This document shows positions 23,432 through 34,297 of a stretch of DNA of 64,000 nt, in pieces. A program made the position numbers and the translations under genes. Within the stretch, counting starts at the first letter, position 1. Each line of letters begins with the position of its first letter. Below the pieces are notes generated by a model. That model was not told where the DNA came from. It worked only from the letters and a program-made list of their open reading frames with translations, and made no database searches. Source of the stretch: Dipylidium caninum (Eukaryota > Platyhelminthes > Cestoda > Cyclophyllidea > Dipylidiidae); contig QEYB01001217.1 in NCBI GenBank assembly GCA_017562135.1, positions 1 through 64,000 on the forward strand, in the 5' to 3' direction.

Positions 23432-26400
23432 TAGCGGAAAGTAGCGCAGCCAGCAGAGGTCCCATCGACGCCGCATTCTTCGCCATTCACACATGATTAC
23501 GTGCTCATGCTGCCTTAATTATTCGTGAAAGGTGAGAGCTTGAAGGCGCTCCTCACCTCCTCCTTGTTTGCTGCATACGACCAGCTCACGCGCGACGAAG
23601 GAAGCCCAAATTGGTTTCGCCCCAATTTTGTGATACAGTCGTTATCGGTGCTTGCATTTCGACACAAGTGGCGGTTGTGGCCTCGGACGAACTCCAGTTT
23701 GCAGCATTGTGGGTGGGGAAGGAGACTTGATGACCGCGACATCATCCCAAGAAAGGATCGAATACGGTGAAGAAGATGGTGAGGAAGTGCGGGGTGTGAG
23801 ACTACCGAGTGGTAGAATAATAAGGAGCGCAAGCGGAGCATGCTCGTCTTTACTCGCCATCGTGGCCGACGATGCCAAAATAGATTTGCGGAGGTCGGGA
23901 CTACTTAATCCAAACGAGGGGAAATGCTACCCATGACAGTGAGCGAGTCGCATCTTGTCGTCACTCGAGACGACCACAACGAACATATGTGATGCGACCG
24001 GGGGTAGGCGAGATGACAGGCTACACTCCTGTCAATCCAACGCCTGCCTCGAGTGATGTGTTACATTCCCGCAAGGATATACTTGCAAAGGGCCATTTGT
24101 TAGCTGCAAGAGCGAAGTCGAGCCCTTCCTCAGGCCACACTCAACCTCCCACTCTCCGTGCATTCGCCACAAGCGCTTCCCACGTGTGGCGCTCAGGCAT
24201 TTCTTCTGGTCTAGTTGTAACATCGTCGGCTGTGCAAATGACGCCTGCTGTGCTACGGTGGCGAGTCGAGAGGCGATTCACACCACGCTCTAACGCAGAA
24301 GGCGTCTTCACTGCGTTAACGCGTGTTCACAAGTCGCAAATCCACATATTTTCTTGATGCGCTGCCATCAACACCGCCCCGCCTGATAGGAGGCTCTGGG
24401 GGCATCTGAAAACACTTCACTTAATCCTCGTGGAGTCGCTAAGTGGGAGCACCCTTCATGAGACAATGCTGCGTTGGAGATCTGCGCGAAGTGGCGTCTT
24501 CTCAGGAGAGTGGGCAGCAGCGTTGCTGACGATCAGAGGCGAGAAGCCACTCACCCTTCTCCCCGCCAGGATGACACACTTACACCTCATTCGTCTTGTC
24601 AAATTGACGCGATATTTCCCAACTACTCGCATAACTTGCGCCACCAAGTCAGCGTTTTATTCGAGGCCTCAACGAACTGATCCCATGGACGGATGAGAGG
24701 AAAAGTAGGAGCGACCAGCGTTGGCCTCTATCTCTCTCGGAGAAAGAGAGCATGCGAGCGGGGCGTGGAGGGTCCGAAACGACGCACGCACCGGCCGATT
24801 CGAGCCACCTCATCCTGTGGGTGAGGATGAGTCGGTCATCAGGATGTTGCGTCGGACTCTATTAGATGATGGTGGGCAGAATCGCCACTTTGCCCCACCG
24901 CACACTATCCAAGATCTATCCTTTAAGGCATGGTGCGAAGTGAACTACTGGTTCCACACGCCTTGTCTGACATGCACCACCAAGGACTCTTTAACAACAA
25001 GGCACACGGAATGGTCTTTGCAAGCACACTATTGTGGAAATGTTAAACATCACTCGCGGCAGCCGTAAGATGGCCATGATGCAAGAGACACGTGAGAGGA
25101 GTGCCGCCTGTCGTCTCGCCTGCCTTGGTTGAGCGAGGTCGATGAGATTTCATCCTTCATTCAGACGGAGTTGCTTCCTCTTCGCCTTCTCGCTACCCCC
25201 GGCCGCCCCCATTCGACCCCCCCCCACCGCGCCCCCACCTCTTCCCCATCTGTCCGTCACGCGGAAGAGGCGAGGGCTGAGCGCATCGCAACCTCCTACT
25301 GATGAGGCAGGCTTAGTAGCGTGGAAACGCTGACTTGATGCCGCAAGTTAAAGGAGTAGGTAAGAGATTATGCTTCACTTCGCCCTGCCCCACTTCCACA
25401 CGCAAGGTGTATACTCCGCCTATTGTGGCGTTTGTTGCTGCCGCTGCTCGCCGAAGGGGGCGAAGCCATCAGCGCCTCCATCTGCCACGTCGCGTGTACA
25501 CGTGGGTGTGTATGCGTCCAAGTTGCCATCTCCCCTCCATTATCCACACTCCTCGCTCAACCATACCTTGTGCCACAGGAGAGGACGGTTGTCGAGGGGA
25601 AAGCGACCGTCGACAGTGAGTTAGTTGGATCGTGTCGTCACGAGAGACGATCACCACGACCACATCTACGTCTGCGTTCAAGTAAGCACTCATGGCACAT
25701 TGTCACGGTCACGTTGAGCCTGAACCAGAGTCGGTGATCGGGTTGCCCTGCACAAAATGCTTGCCTCACCTTCCACGTACGTTTGTGTCAAGTCCTGTGT
25801 CTCCTACCTCTTCCGTCTGAACCACCTTCACGCAATTCTGCCCCATATTTGGCATTCACTCATGTGTTTCCTTTCGACTGTGCGCACTCAGATTAGATGA
25901 TGAAAAAAAATTATTCGACCTCATTTCTTGCACTCGAGCACTCATTCATTTAGAGCACACAGGCAAATCCCCAAATTAGTGACTTTTACAGACCCAGACA
26001 ATGCACTTTTCGTGCACATCTTCTCAAAATTCTTCCATAAATAGCGCGTCGTGGTTGACAATTAACGTGGGAAAGGCAAAATGACAAAACCCTTCGAGGC
26101 GTAGGAGTGGAGAAAGGCTTTGGTTCGTCGGCCATTCCGCCAGGTTTCTCGCTGATGGATATGACACTTAAGTTAGCCTTACCAGTGCATAGCAAAGGCA
26201 TTGCGCGAAGTAATTTCGCCTTTGACTACTGCTTCTTTACCGCGCGGCTTATCAAATAGGTGGGTTCGCCGTTGGTTGGTTGTGCGTTTGTGTCAACGTT
26301 CCTGCTGAATGCGCCATTGACGCCATTGGTGGGTGCGCTGATAGCGCAGACGAGTGAATTCCGCCCGAAAACCATTTCGATAGGTGGACTGAACACATTC

Positions 26401-27642
26401 TTCCGTCAGCGTGTTCAGAGCTCCTACCATGTTTTCTTATTGTAGGCACCTGTGCCTTGCATGTAGTAAAAACAGAAAGCCCATTAGTTATGACGTCGGC
26501 CGAAGTTTGCCGAATTGGGGCAGGCAAAACCGCTGTGTCAGACGCCATTGGAGGTGGGAGTGGGGCGCAACGGAAAGTAGCCTGATTTTCCATGTTTTGA
26601 GGAAAATAACTTCTTCACACTTATTGATACCTCTGTCGTCGATTATGTTACGCTGGCGTTCATTTTCTAATCCTTGTCACTGCATCAGCAATGGTAGAGC
26701 GAGGCGAGGCCTCATCCCGGGTGGAGGACCGTGTCTCTGCCCGCTCAACCGCCAATCATGTGGCCTCTTGCTGCCTCCATACAGGATCAGTTGTTAGCAA
26801 GAATCTCGCCTTCTTTCCATTCTCAGCCTACTTCTGTGTACTTCTTCGACAAGGAACCAACTGCCGTGCACGCTTCTATGCAGTGAGTTAGAAGCCTTTC
26901 ACTCATGCATGCAAAGGACGCTGCATCTTTGGAATCCACAGTAGAGTTCGGAAGAGAGTGCGAAAAATGTGAATCGCAGGACAGTTATATGCGTATATGC
27001 ACGAAGTGAAAGAAGAAGAAGAAGAAGAAGAAGAAGAGGCGCTTGGGACCGCGGGATGGCAACCTGTTCGACCCGCAAGTAATAAACATTTCGCCAGATC
27101 ACTTGTGCACTGTCGCGGTTAGTTAGTAGTGATGGGCTATTTTGAGGCGTAATTTATTCATAGAACAAATGGTTCTTCGGAGTTATTTTCACTCACTGAA
27201 TTCACAGTCTATTGAAAATGCGGCCGCATTGCTCTCGAACCAAATGAGACGCGTACTTGCAGTAATAGCTTGAGAGAATTTCACGAATTTAAGCGCTTGA
27301 ATGGTATTTCCAGAATTTGGCCGAATTCGCCTAGAGTCGCTGATTGGTGTAAGGGTAAAAGGCCTCGAGAGCGCCAAGAATTAAGAGGTAACAGTCAAAA
27401 TGGCATATTCGACGAAAGAAGTCACCAACAATGACATCTGAGTCGGCAGTGTGCCTGCTTCCACTCGGCAAAACGGGTGAAGACAATCGTTTTTACTAGT
27501 CTTGTGAACACTGCAACAGACGAGTGAGGCTGTTGACATGTGGCGATAATTGTTCACTTCCGCTGCCACAGGAGTCTCGTCCCACTGCTCTGTCACCTTC
27601 TCAAGATTGCAAAAACAATTCGGTCCTACTTGAAAAGTCGGC
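23429..27642 (-). repeat. Inverted arm b', reverse copy of the end of X
   Basis: A 4.2-kb reverse complement of 12176-16398 (and of the equivalent part of X2). With X1 it makes a palindrome whose 7-kb spacer is Y. It ends abruptly at GGC, where the second copy of X begins. Where X1 and X2 differ near its inner end, it usually agrees with X2. Confidence 0.9.
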
Positions 27643-29733
27643 AATGGGGCGAAAATGCGTGCCGATGCGGATTTGGAATATTTTCACAACGGAGCAAGTG
27701 CTCAGCTTGTCATTGACAGTGGTCAAATGTCTAGTGAAGTCAGTTGCCCTAATTCCTCGACTTACATGATGCGAACCAGTCGCTTTGATGAGTGAAAGCT
27801 GGCGAACCGTCGAGTCGAATGACAGTGGATATGGGGATTGGAAGTGAGACGAGAAAAATAGTGTGATTTTCTATGCTGAAAGGAAGATGCTTGCTCACCC
27901 TTACTGGTAACTCCGTTGTAGGTTACGCTTCACTCGCCCTCTTTACTATTCTACCACTCGGTAATCTCACACCCCGCACTTCCTCACCATCTTCTCCACT
28001 GGATTCGACCCTTTCTTGGGATGATGCCGTGGCCATCAAGTCTCCTTCCTCACCCACAATGCTGCAAACTGGAGTTCGTCCGAGGCCACAACCGCCACTT
28101 GTGCCGAAATGCAAGCACGATAACGACTGTATCACAAAATTGGGGCGAAACCAATTTGGGCTTCCTTCGTCGCGCGTGAGCTGGTCGTATGCAGCAAACA
28201 AGGAGGAGGTGAGGAGCGCCTTCAAGCTCTCACCTTTCACGAATAATTAAGGCAGCATGAGCACGTAATCATGTGTGAATGGCGAAGAATGCGGCGTCGA
28301 TGGGACCTCTGCTGGCTGCGCTACTTTCCGCTAATGTTGAATATAGGCAACACAGGGGAAATGCTTTGGGAGAAAGAGAGTCGAGGCCAAACGGAATGCC
28401 GAGGAAACATGAGGGAGTGGGGCCAGTCCTCGGCTGAACGTGTCCCTCCCGACATAACAAAGGTGGATTTTATAGAAGGCCTTAGTCAAGCGAAGGTGTA
28501 GACGAGTGGGAGGGGAAGTGGAAGCGCTCAGCGGTGGCTTTCATTTCTGCAGGGGAAAGAGAGCATTTGTGACACGAAGGCAGCAGGGGAGAGGGTGAGG
28601 GAAAAATGAGTGGAAAGAGAGCACGAGAGGGAGGTGTGGAGTCTGAAAGGACGCACACCAGACGGTTTGAAAGGGCACTTGAGGCGGAGTAAGCCACTTC
28701 ATCTAGTCGAAGGGCGTAGGGCGATGAACTGTGCCGACTCGATGTTGCCTTGACGAGCCTCGTAGTCCTGGTCAGGCGGACTCATCAACCGCTTCTGTGC
28801 TCACCAACGAGAGAGAAGATCGTGAATTTGCATGTGAAGCCGCAACATGCGAGCCACACATCAATTGACTCTGGCGAGGGTGGCGTTGGAAAGCGCAGGG
28901 AAGAGCTGACAGAGATGAATGCAACCTCGAATGTAAGTATGGAAGCCTCAAAATTTACACACTAGTGAAAAATATGTGGCATGTGTGAACGTGATTCTCA
29001 GTAGCAAGCTAAACCTTTCTGTCGCGTATTTTTTGCGATACGCTGCGCACTGTTGCTGGGTCGAGTGATGGGAAAATGTGGTTACGAAGGTGGTGACTTT
29101 GAGAAGCCCCTACCAGTCTTTCCATTGTTGCAATATTCTTTTTGATTACCTTGCATGTCTCGAGTGCGCACGTTGGAAAGAGCCCGCTAATGTGCCGAGA
29201 ATGCTGACTCTGTGGTAGCTTAGGGGAAAACTGCGAGTTATTTCCCCCTGCCCTTTTCGTTACGCCCATGTAAGGCAAGAACTATTGCCAAAGACACGCT
29301 TGGAGAAAACCGAACATCAGCTAGACCGAAAAAGTATTCGGCCCCTTGTCGCAGTCGTCGCGCCATTGGCGTCTGCCAAATGCCACACTGAGCGCGGCGT
29401 GGTAGCCTACTTACCATCCCTGACCTGTCACTGGCGCTTTACAAGCACAAATCCGTCTTGTTTACCTCCTTTCTCTTTAGGATTCAGGCTACGTTTTTTT
29501 TAAATGCAACTAAATTCAGAAGTGTAGGAGTGAGGTAGGGCGAAAGTTCAAATCAAAACTACGCAAAGATATTAGAAATTGCCTCCCTCAACCTTAATCA
29601 ATGGCGACTTCGTCTCGACGTCGACTAACGACGTTAAGGGTGTTGGTCCATTATCCCCGACAATTGTGGCTGTCGGGAGATAAAATTAGACTTGCAGGAC
29701 AACAAGCTCATTTTAGTAAATATATAGCCGTCG

Positions 29734-30108
29734 TTGCAAAATGTCAAACTCCCTCGCAACGGCGTCCACGGGAGTGAATTGAGAGGAAGGCGGCACAACC
29801 GCTTCAAATGCCAGCCTAAACTTGTTTCACATCTAAACTCCATCGTCTTTTCGTCACATCACAGCAACCGAGCGAGACTGTACGCGGCAGGCGAAAGTGA
29901 GCTGAATGGACATGTTGCTCAGCTCGTTCATTCGTCGTCCTCACCGTCGCCGAAACCGGCTCTAGCTTCTCAAAACTCGCCAGGCCCCAAACTGAACAGG
30001 CCTCCCAGTTACCAGTTTTATATTATTTACTTATTTGTTTGCGGAATTACCGTTTACAAAATCGCACAAGTAGGGAGGCAGGTGTATAACTGCTCGATGG
30101 TGAGGTGA
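29734..30108 (+). CDS. Hypothetical ORF with one membrane segment
   Basis: A 124-codon frame. The first 80 residues are basic and rich in Ser and Pro. A hydrophobic stretch FYIIYLFVCGITVY near residue 95 could be a membrane helix. There is no similarity I can name. In X1 the same region is interrupted by base changes and indels (for example one fewer base near 7590), so it is not conserved as a frame between the copies. A small exon of a larger gene or chance are both possible. Confidence 0.15.
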   Translation: MQNVKLPRNGVHGSELRGRRHNRFKCQPKLVSHLNSIVFSSHHSNRARLYAAGESELNGHVAQLVHSSSSPSPKPALASQNSPGPKLNRPPSYQFYIIYLFVCGITVYKIAQVGRQVYNCSMVR

Positions 30109-31084
30109 TGTAAATTTTACCCCTAACCGGACAAACCGTTGCAGAAGTTTCTCCTGAAAGGTAAGGACGGCGCCCGTTTCAATGAGTACCTGATCACCCT
30201 TGATATTTCAATAATACGTGGCTTTGTGTAATACTAAATGTGTTGGTGTAGGTGGCAAGAAAACTGATTTCTTGTGCATAATCTCCTATGAGATGGGACA
30301 AGCTCTACTCATGTTTACTAGTCCTTAAGCCCTGCAACACGCAAATGAGTTTATGCAAGCACATCATTCTGAAAATGTAGCACATCACTCTCGGAAGACG
30401 TTGGATTGACATGGCGCGAGAGCTAGGTGCCTGAAGTGGGGCGATCATCGTGCCCATTCGTACTGACAGAAGCGCTTCCTCTCCTCCCCTCCGTTTCCCC
30501 TCTTCCCCATCTCTCCATCACGCGGAAGGGGAATGGTTCTCTCTCCGTCAAAACCCTCTACTGAGGCGAGTTTAGTAGCGTGAAAGCGGACAACTTGAAG
30601 GCACACGGTAAAGGATGAATGTGGAGTTGTAATTTAATTTAGCGTGACATTTGAGGTTTAAAGCGATGCCTGAGGAGGCAAAATAAAGTTGGTAAGTCGG
30701 CAAGTGTGAGGTAACTTTACCACTTATGCTGATAGGTCTCCGGCGCATCTCCTCTTCCATGGAGAAAATCACCCTACCACCCGACGATTGGCTTCTCACC
30801 TGTAACCATCCGTAACGCTGCTGTCCACTCCCTTCAAAAGGCGCCGCCTCATGGAGAGATTCAGTGCAACACTGTTTAATGGAAAAGCGCTACCACTTAC
30901 AGGCTCCACGAAGAGGAATTGAGGGGTTTGCAGTTGCCCCCAGAGCCTCCAATCAATCGGAGGAGTGTTATCGACACACGTTAAAATCTATGAGAGTTCG
31001 CTACTTTTAAGCGCCCTTTATCCAATTTAAGATGCCTGCTGTGTTCAACGGTGCCGTGATTTGCGTCTTTACCCTCCACTGCAG

Positions 31085-31173
31085 CAGCGCGTATCATCTC
31101 AAGAGCCGAAGATGCCCTAATTGAGTTGCAGAAGTCTCGAATGCTTGCTCTCAACGATAAGTCCGTAGAAGTG
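31085..31173 (+). CDS. Exon-like segment 1 in X2
   Basis: An 89-base open stretch between a good acceptor (CTCCACTGCAG) and a good donor (GTGAGT). It reads RIISRAEDALIELQKSRM and LALNDKSVEV, which has the balance of charged and aliphatic residues of a real helical protein. The X1 equivalent is 8888-8976. No family was recognised. Confidence 0.25.
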
Positions 31174-31272
31174 GTGAGTGAACCTAATCTCAGGAAAGTG
31201 ATATTTCTGGGAGGAATATGAAGTCATGTAATGAATTACCTCCATTCTCTCTTCACTGATCACATGGAACAG

Positions 31273-31341
31273 CTTTATAGTAGCCTCAAGGACCGACTGA
31301 ATGGGCGAAAGGGGAAGAAGAAAGGGAAGAACTGTGGCTCC
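31273..31341 (+). CDS. Exon-like segment 2 in X2
   Basis: A 69-base open stretch between AACAG and GTAAGT, reading LYSSLKDRLNGRKGKKKGKN then CGS. In X1 (around 9076-9145) one G is missing and the frame differs. Support comes only from its splice signals and its position between similar segments. Confidence 0.2.
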
Positions 31342-31734
31342 GTAAGTGAAATCGTTGACGCAATCTCCCCCCCCCTCCCTCTCCCCACCCCCACGCCCCA
31401 CGCCCCACCCCCCACCTTCCATGTTGCCTCCTAGCGATTTTTCATGCAGGCGTGCAACTCCCTCCGCAATTACGGTTGTTCAGGACTGAGCAATGATGGA
31501 AAGAGGGGCTTGAGAAAGTGGTGCATGCGGTGCGTTTGAAATGCGGTTTCGAGATAAAAGGATGCTTCTCCTGCTATCCAACCCGCCAGGAATTGACATA
31601 GCAAAGGACGTGTAAACGTTTGCCCGCTGACCCAAAAATTGGCCGTGGTTAGAGCACATGAAAACACGCAAAAAGACCCGGGGGTAGAAGGTTTGGGTGT
31701 GTAACAGTATCCCTGTATATGGCATGCCCTTCAG

Positions 31735-31822
31735 ATGACTGGATTCCGAGTGGCGACGAGGCCCAGTGGTTCCTTACTCCAACGTCCTCATCACTCACGG
31801 CTGCAAGTGGCCATACGTGAAG
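31735..31822 (+). CDS. Exon-like segment 3 in X2
   Basis: Bounded by acceptor CCCTTCAG and donor GTAATT. Two frames are open. One of them (VPYSNVLITHGCKWPYVK) ends in phase 0 at the donor and so could join segment 4 in frame. The X1 equivalent is 9534-9620. No family was recognised. Confidence 0.2.
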
Positions 31823-31907
31823 GTAATTCTAGGAATTCATACTTTCGCTTCATACATCACCCATCACAAGTTCCTGCTTCGGGGGCAGACTCTGCTCCAA
31901 ACACGCA

Positions 31908-32034
31908 GTGGCGACAGACCGATGGTATTGCGAAGAGGGCAAAGGAGCATGAGTTGGGAAGTGAATTGGCCGTTATTCCAATCTTCCTTTGCATGCGAAA
32001 AGCATTTGCCACTTTCCGCAGTGGACTGGCAAGA
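31908..32034 (+). CDS. Exon-like segment 4 in X2
   Basis: From an acceptor ACACGCAG to donor AAGA|GTAAGT, reading WRQTDGIAKRAKEHELGSEL, AVIPIFLCMRKAFATFRSGL, AR. This is the most protein-like stretch of the cluster and is part of a 119-codon frame (31735-32094). In X1 a G-run is one base longer (around 9759) and the frame breaks. I cannot name the protein. Confidence 0.25.
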
Positions 32035-32695
32035 GTAAGTTTTGAACCTATGATGCGATTTAGCAAAACCACTGAGGTGTTAGGGACTGGATGAGGATAA
32101 ACTTTCTATCAAAGCACAACACGCCCGTTGACATTTCTTGAACAAACCTTCCTCACTTCACCTCTTCCATCGCCCTTCCACGCTTTAGTGTACGCCCGCT
32201 CCTGCGCATACACTTCTCCCTCCACCGCCTTCGTTTAAAGTGGGGCAAACGGGCAGCCATTATGCCATCACACTTTGTCAGCATTCAGAGGGCATAGCAT
32301 GCTCCTGTGGTAGCTGCTGGCTAATTATCACAGGCAATAAAAGCCTTATTAGTAAGACGCATAAACGAGCTCCGTCTTCGTTCTTGTCTTATGTATAAAC
32401 ACTTGTTGAAGGACGACGATTGGTGGAGGAGCACGAGCCCAATGGCATGAAAGGGCTGCTAATTTAAACAAATATAGACTAACACACACACTCCCGCGCA
32501 ATATCCCATCCCTGAAAATCATACGTGGTCGCTTTGGCCATAACCACCTCACCCTCTCTCCGTGTCTCCCCTCAACGGTCTGTGTAACAATCACTTTGTC
32601 AAACCCTCTCCCCACCAAGTCCCGTCTGGATATGGTGCGTGTCCGTTATAACGCCTGAAAAGGGTCTCACTAGGGTAAGAATGATTTCGTTTGTC

Positions 32696-32766
32696 TCATT
32701 CATTCATTCATTCATTCATTCATTCACTTCACTCACTCATTCACTCATTTATGCAATCATTCATTT
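32696..32766. repeat. (TTCA)n microsatellite, X2 copy
   Basis: Counterpart of 10497-10570 with a different internal arrangement (a CACTTCACTCA interruption). Confidence 0.9.
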
Positions 32767-33907
32767 AAAGGCCACTCTTATTGTCGCCTCTAGATACTCC
32801 AATGAGCCCACTTTGTGTGACTGACACATGTCACTTCTCGCCGTGGCGACACCTCTCCCCGTGTGAGGTTTGTCGTCGTGGCGACAGCTCCACGTGGAGC
32901 GCGAATGACTGGCATTGAGGCCAGTGGTGAGGCCGGAGGTGGTGGGTGTGAAGGCACAGCTCAGACCGCGTCCCTCTGTGCCCTCATTACCGGTCGCATG
33001 CTAATGGGAGGTGGGGAGCCGGAGGTCCGTGCCCGACAAATTGCACTTCACACGGTGGCTGGCGGAGTTGGGGGCCGAAAGGACGGGGGCCGAGGGGACG
33101 GGGCCGAGGTACTGAGGTACCGAGTGGGGAGGAGAGCACTTTGGCTGAGTAGCGGACTGATACTGACACCAGTCTTCCTAACAGAAGAGTAGTTGATGTG
33201 CTGAGTAGGAGGCTTCGGACAACCACCATTTCATGCTCTCCTCCCTCCCTCTTCTCCACAATTGGCGTACGTCCACGATGTTGCGCAGGTTTATGTGCTT
33301 CTCGCTTAGTCCACACTTGCCCATTCAATGTTCCCTCACGAGGCAAGAGACGCCTTGTGGGGAGGATGCCCTCAGTCGTGTCTCTTCCTGCCAACACAGT
33401 TGCCTGTTTTGACAGCTTCTGTGTGTCCAACAATCGGCCCGTTGACAACGAGGTAAGCTCAACTATTAGCAGGTGATGAGGCAAGAATCAGCCTAATCGA
33501 CTGTAATTTCGAACATTTTGTGCACTGTGCAGAACTCGCCACATGACTTTGCACACGCCGCATGCTTCGGCATTGCTTATTCCATGTGGATGTCCTTCCC
33601 CTGTCCCCATTCAAGCTCATTGTAAGCGAACGAGTGTGAAGTAAAAGTTCTGTGCATGAGTGTGGTGAGCCTCACTCCCGGGTAGGTGAAAGGGCGAGAG
33701 ACCGCGGAAAGGTAGACCCAGTCCACGTGAGGAGGTTGAAGTCTTCGCATCCTCCCGTTTTCGGCGACAGGGCGTTCGTTGCTGACTGGTGTGTGGGGAC
33801 TCCAGTCATCTGGAAATGTTCGCCCTCCCCTTGGCCAGAAGGGCGTTAATGGGGGAGGGGAGGGGGAGGAGGAGGCAGACCCTTTCGAGAGCCCATAAAC
33901 CGCCTCA

Positions 33908-34297
33908 TTGCCACGGCGGGATTGCTGTGTGCTGCGGGCCCTACTCCGACAGGTACCAGCATGTCGGAGGATAACCGTGTTGTGCCTGCGAGAAAGGCTA
34001 GATGTCGACTTGGGGCGCTGTGGCGTGGAAGAGGACATGTCACACCAGTGGTTTCAGGCCGAGTCACTAGTGATTGCGTTTGACAGGGAATGTCAACGCC
34101 TTTTCAAAAATCGTCCAGCAGAGGATGCTGCAGTTCTCCATAGGGTCCTCGCTGCCATCCTGTCTTTCATTCCCTCTCAAGTGTTGAGCTTTGCCTCGGA
34201 AGCGCACTTTGCTCTCCTTAGTCCAGCAGAAGACTGCATTCTGCCTTGTGAGCTGTCAGCGGTTTGTGGACACAAGTCAAATGGCTCCTTGTGTTAA
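33908..34297 (+). CDS. Hypothetical 129-aa ORF
   Basis: A long frame in X2 whose latter 100 residues read like a folded protein (FDRECQRLFKNRPAED, VLHRVLAAILSFIPSQVLSF, LLSPAEDCILPCEL). I recognise no family. The initial methionine is uncertain because the frame runs left without a clear start. In X1 (11783-12102) one A fewer in the run near 11917 splits it into two overlapping frames, so one copy is either wrong or dead. It lies downstream of, and on the same strand as, the exon-like segments at 31085-32034 and could belong to the same transcript. Confidence 0.3.
   Translation: MPRRDCCVLRALLRQVPACRRITVLCLRERLDVDLGRCGVEEDMSHQWFQAESLVIAFDRECQRLFKNRPAEDAAVLHRVLAAILSFIPSQVLSFASEAHFALLSPAEDCILPCELSAVCGHKSNGSLC

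Noticed and set aside
25299..25330. Hammerhead ribozyme, because CTGATGAG is followed by GAAAC
   Set aside because: The bases between the two core strings cannot form stem II, and stems I and III are absent; the strings belong to the small hairpin pair of the repeat module.
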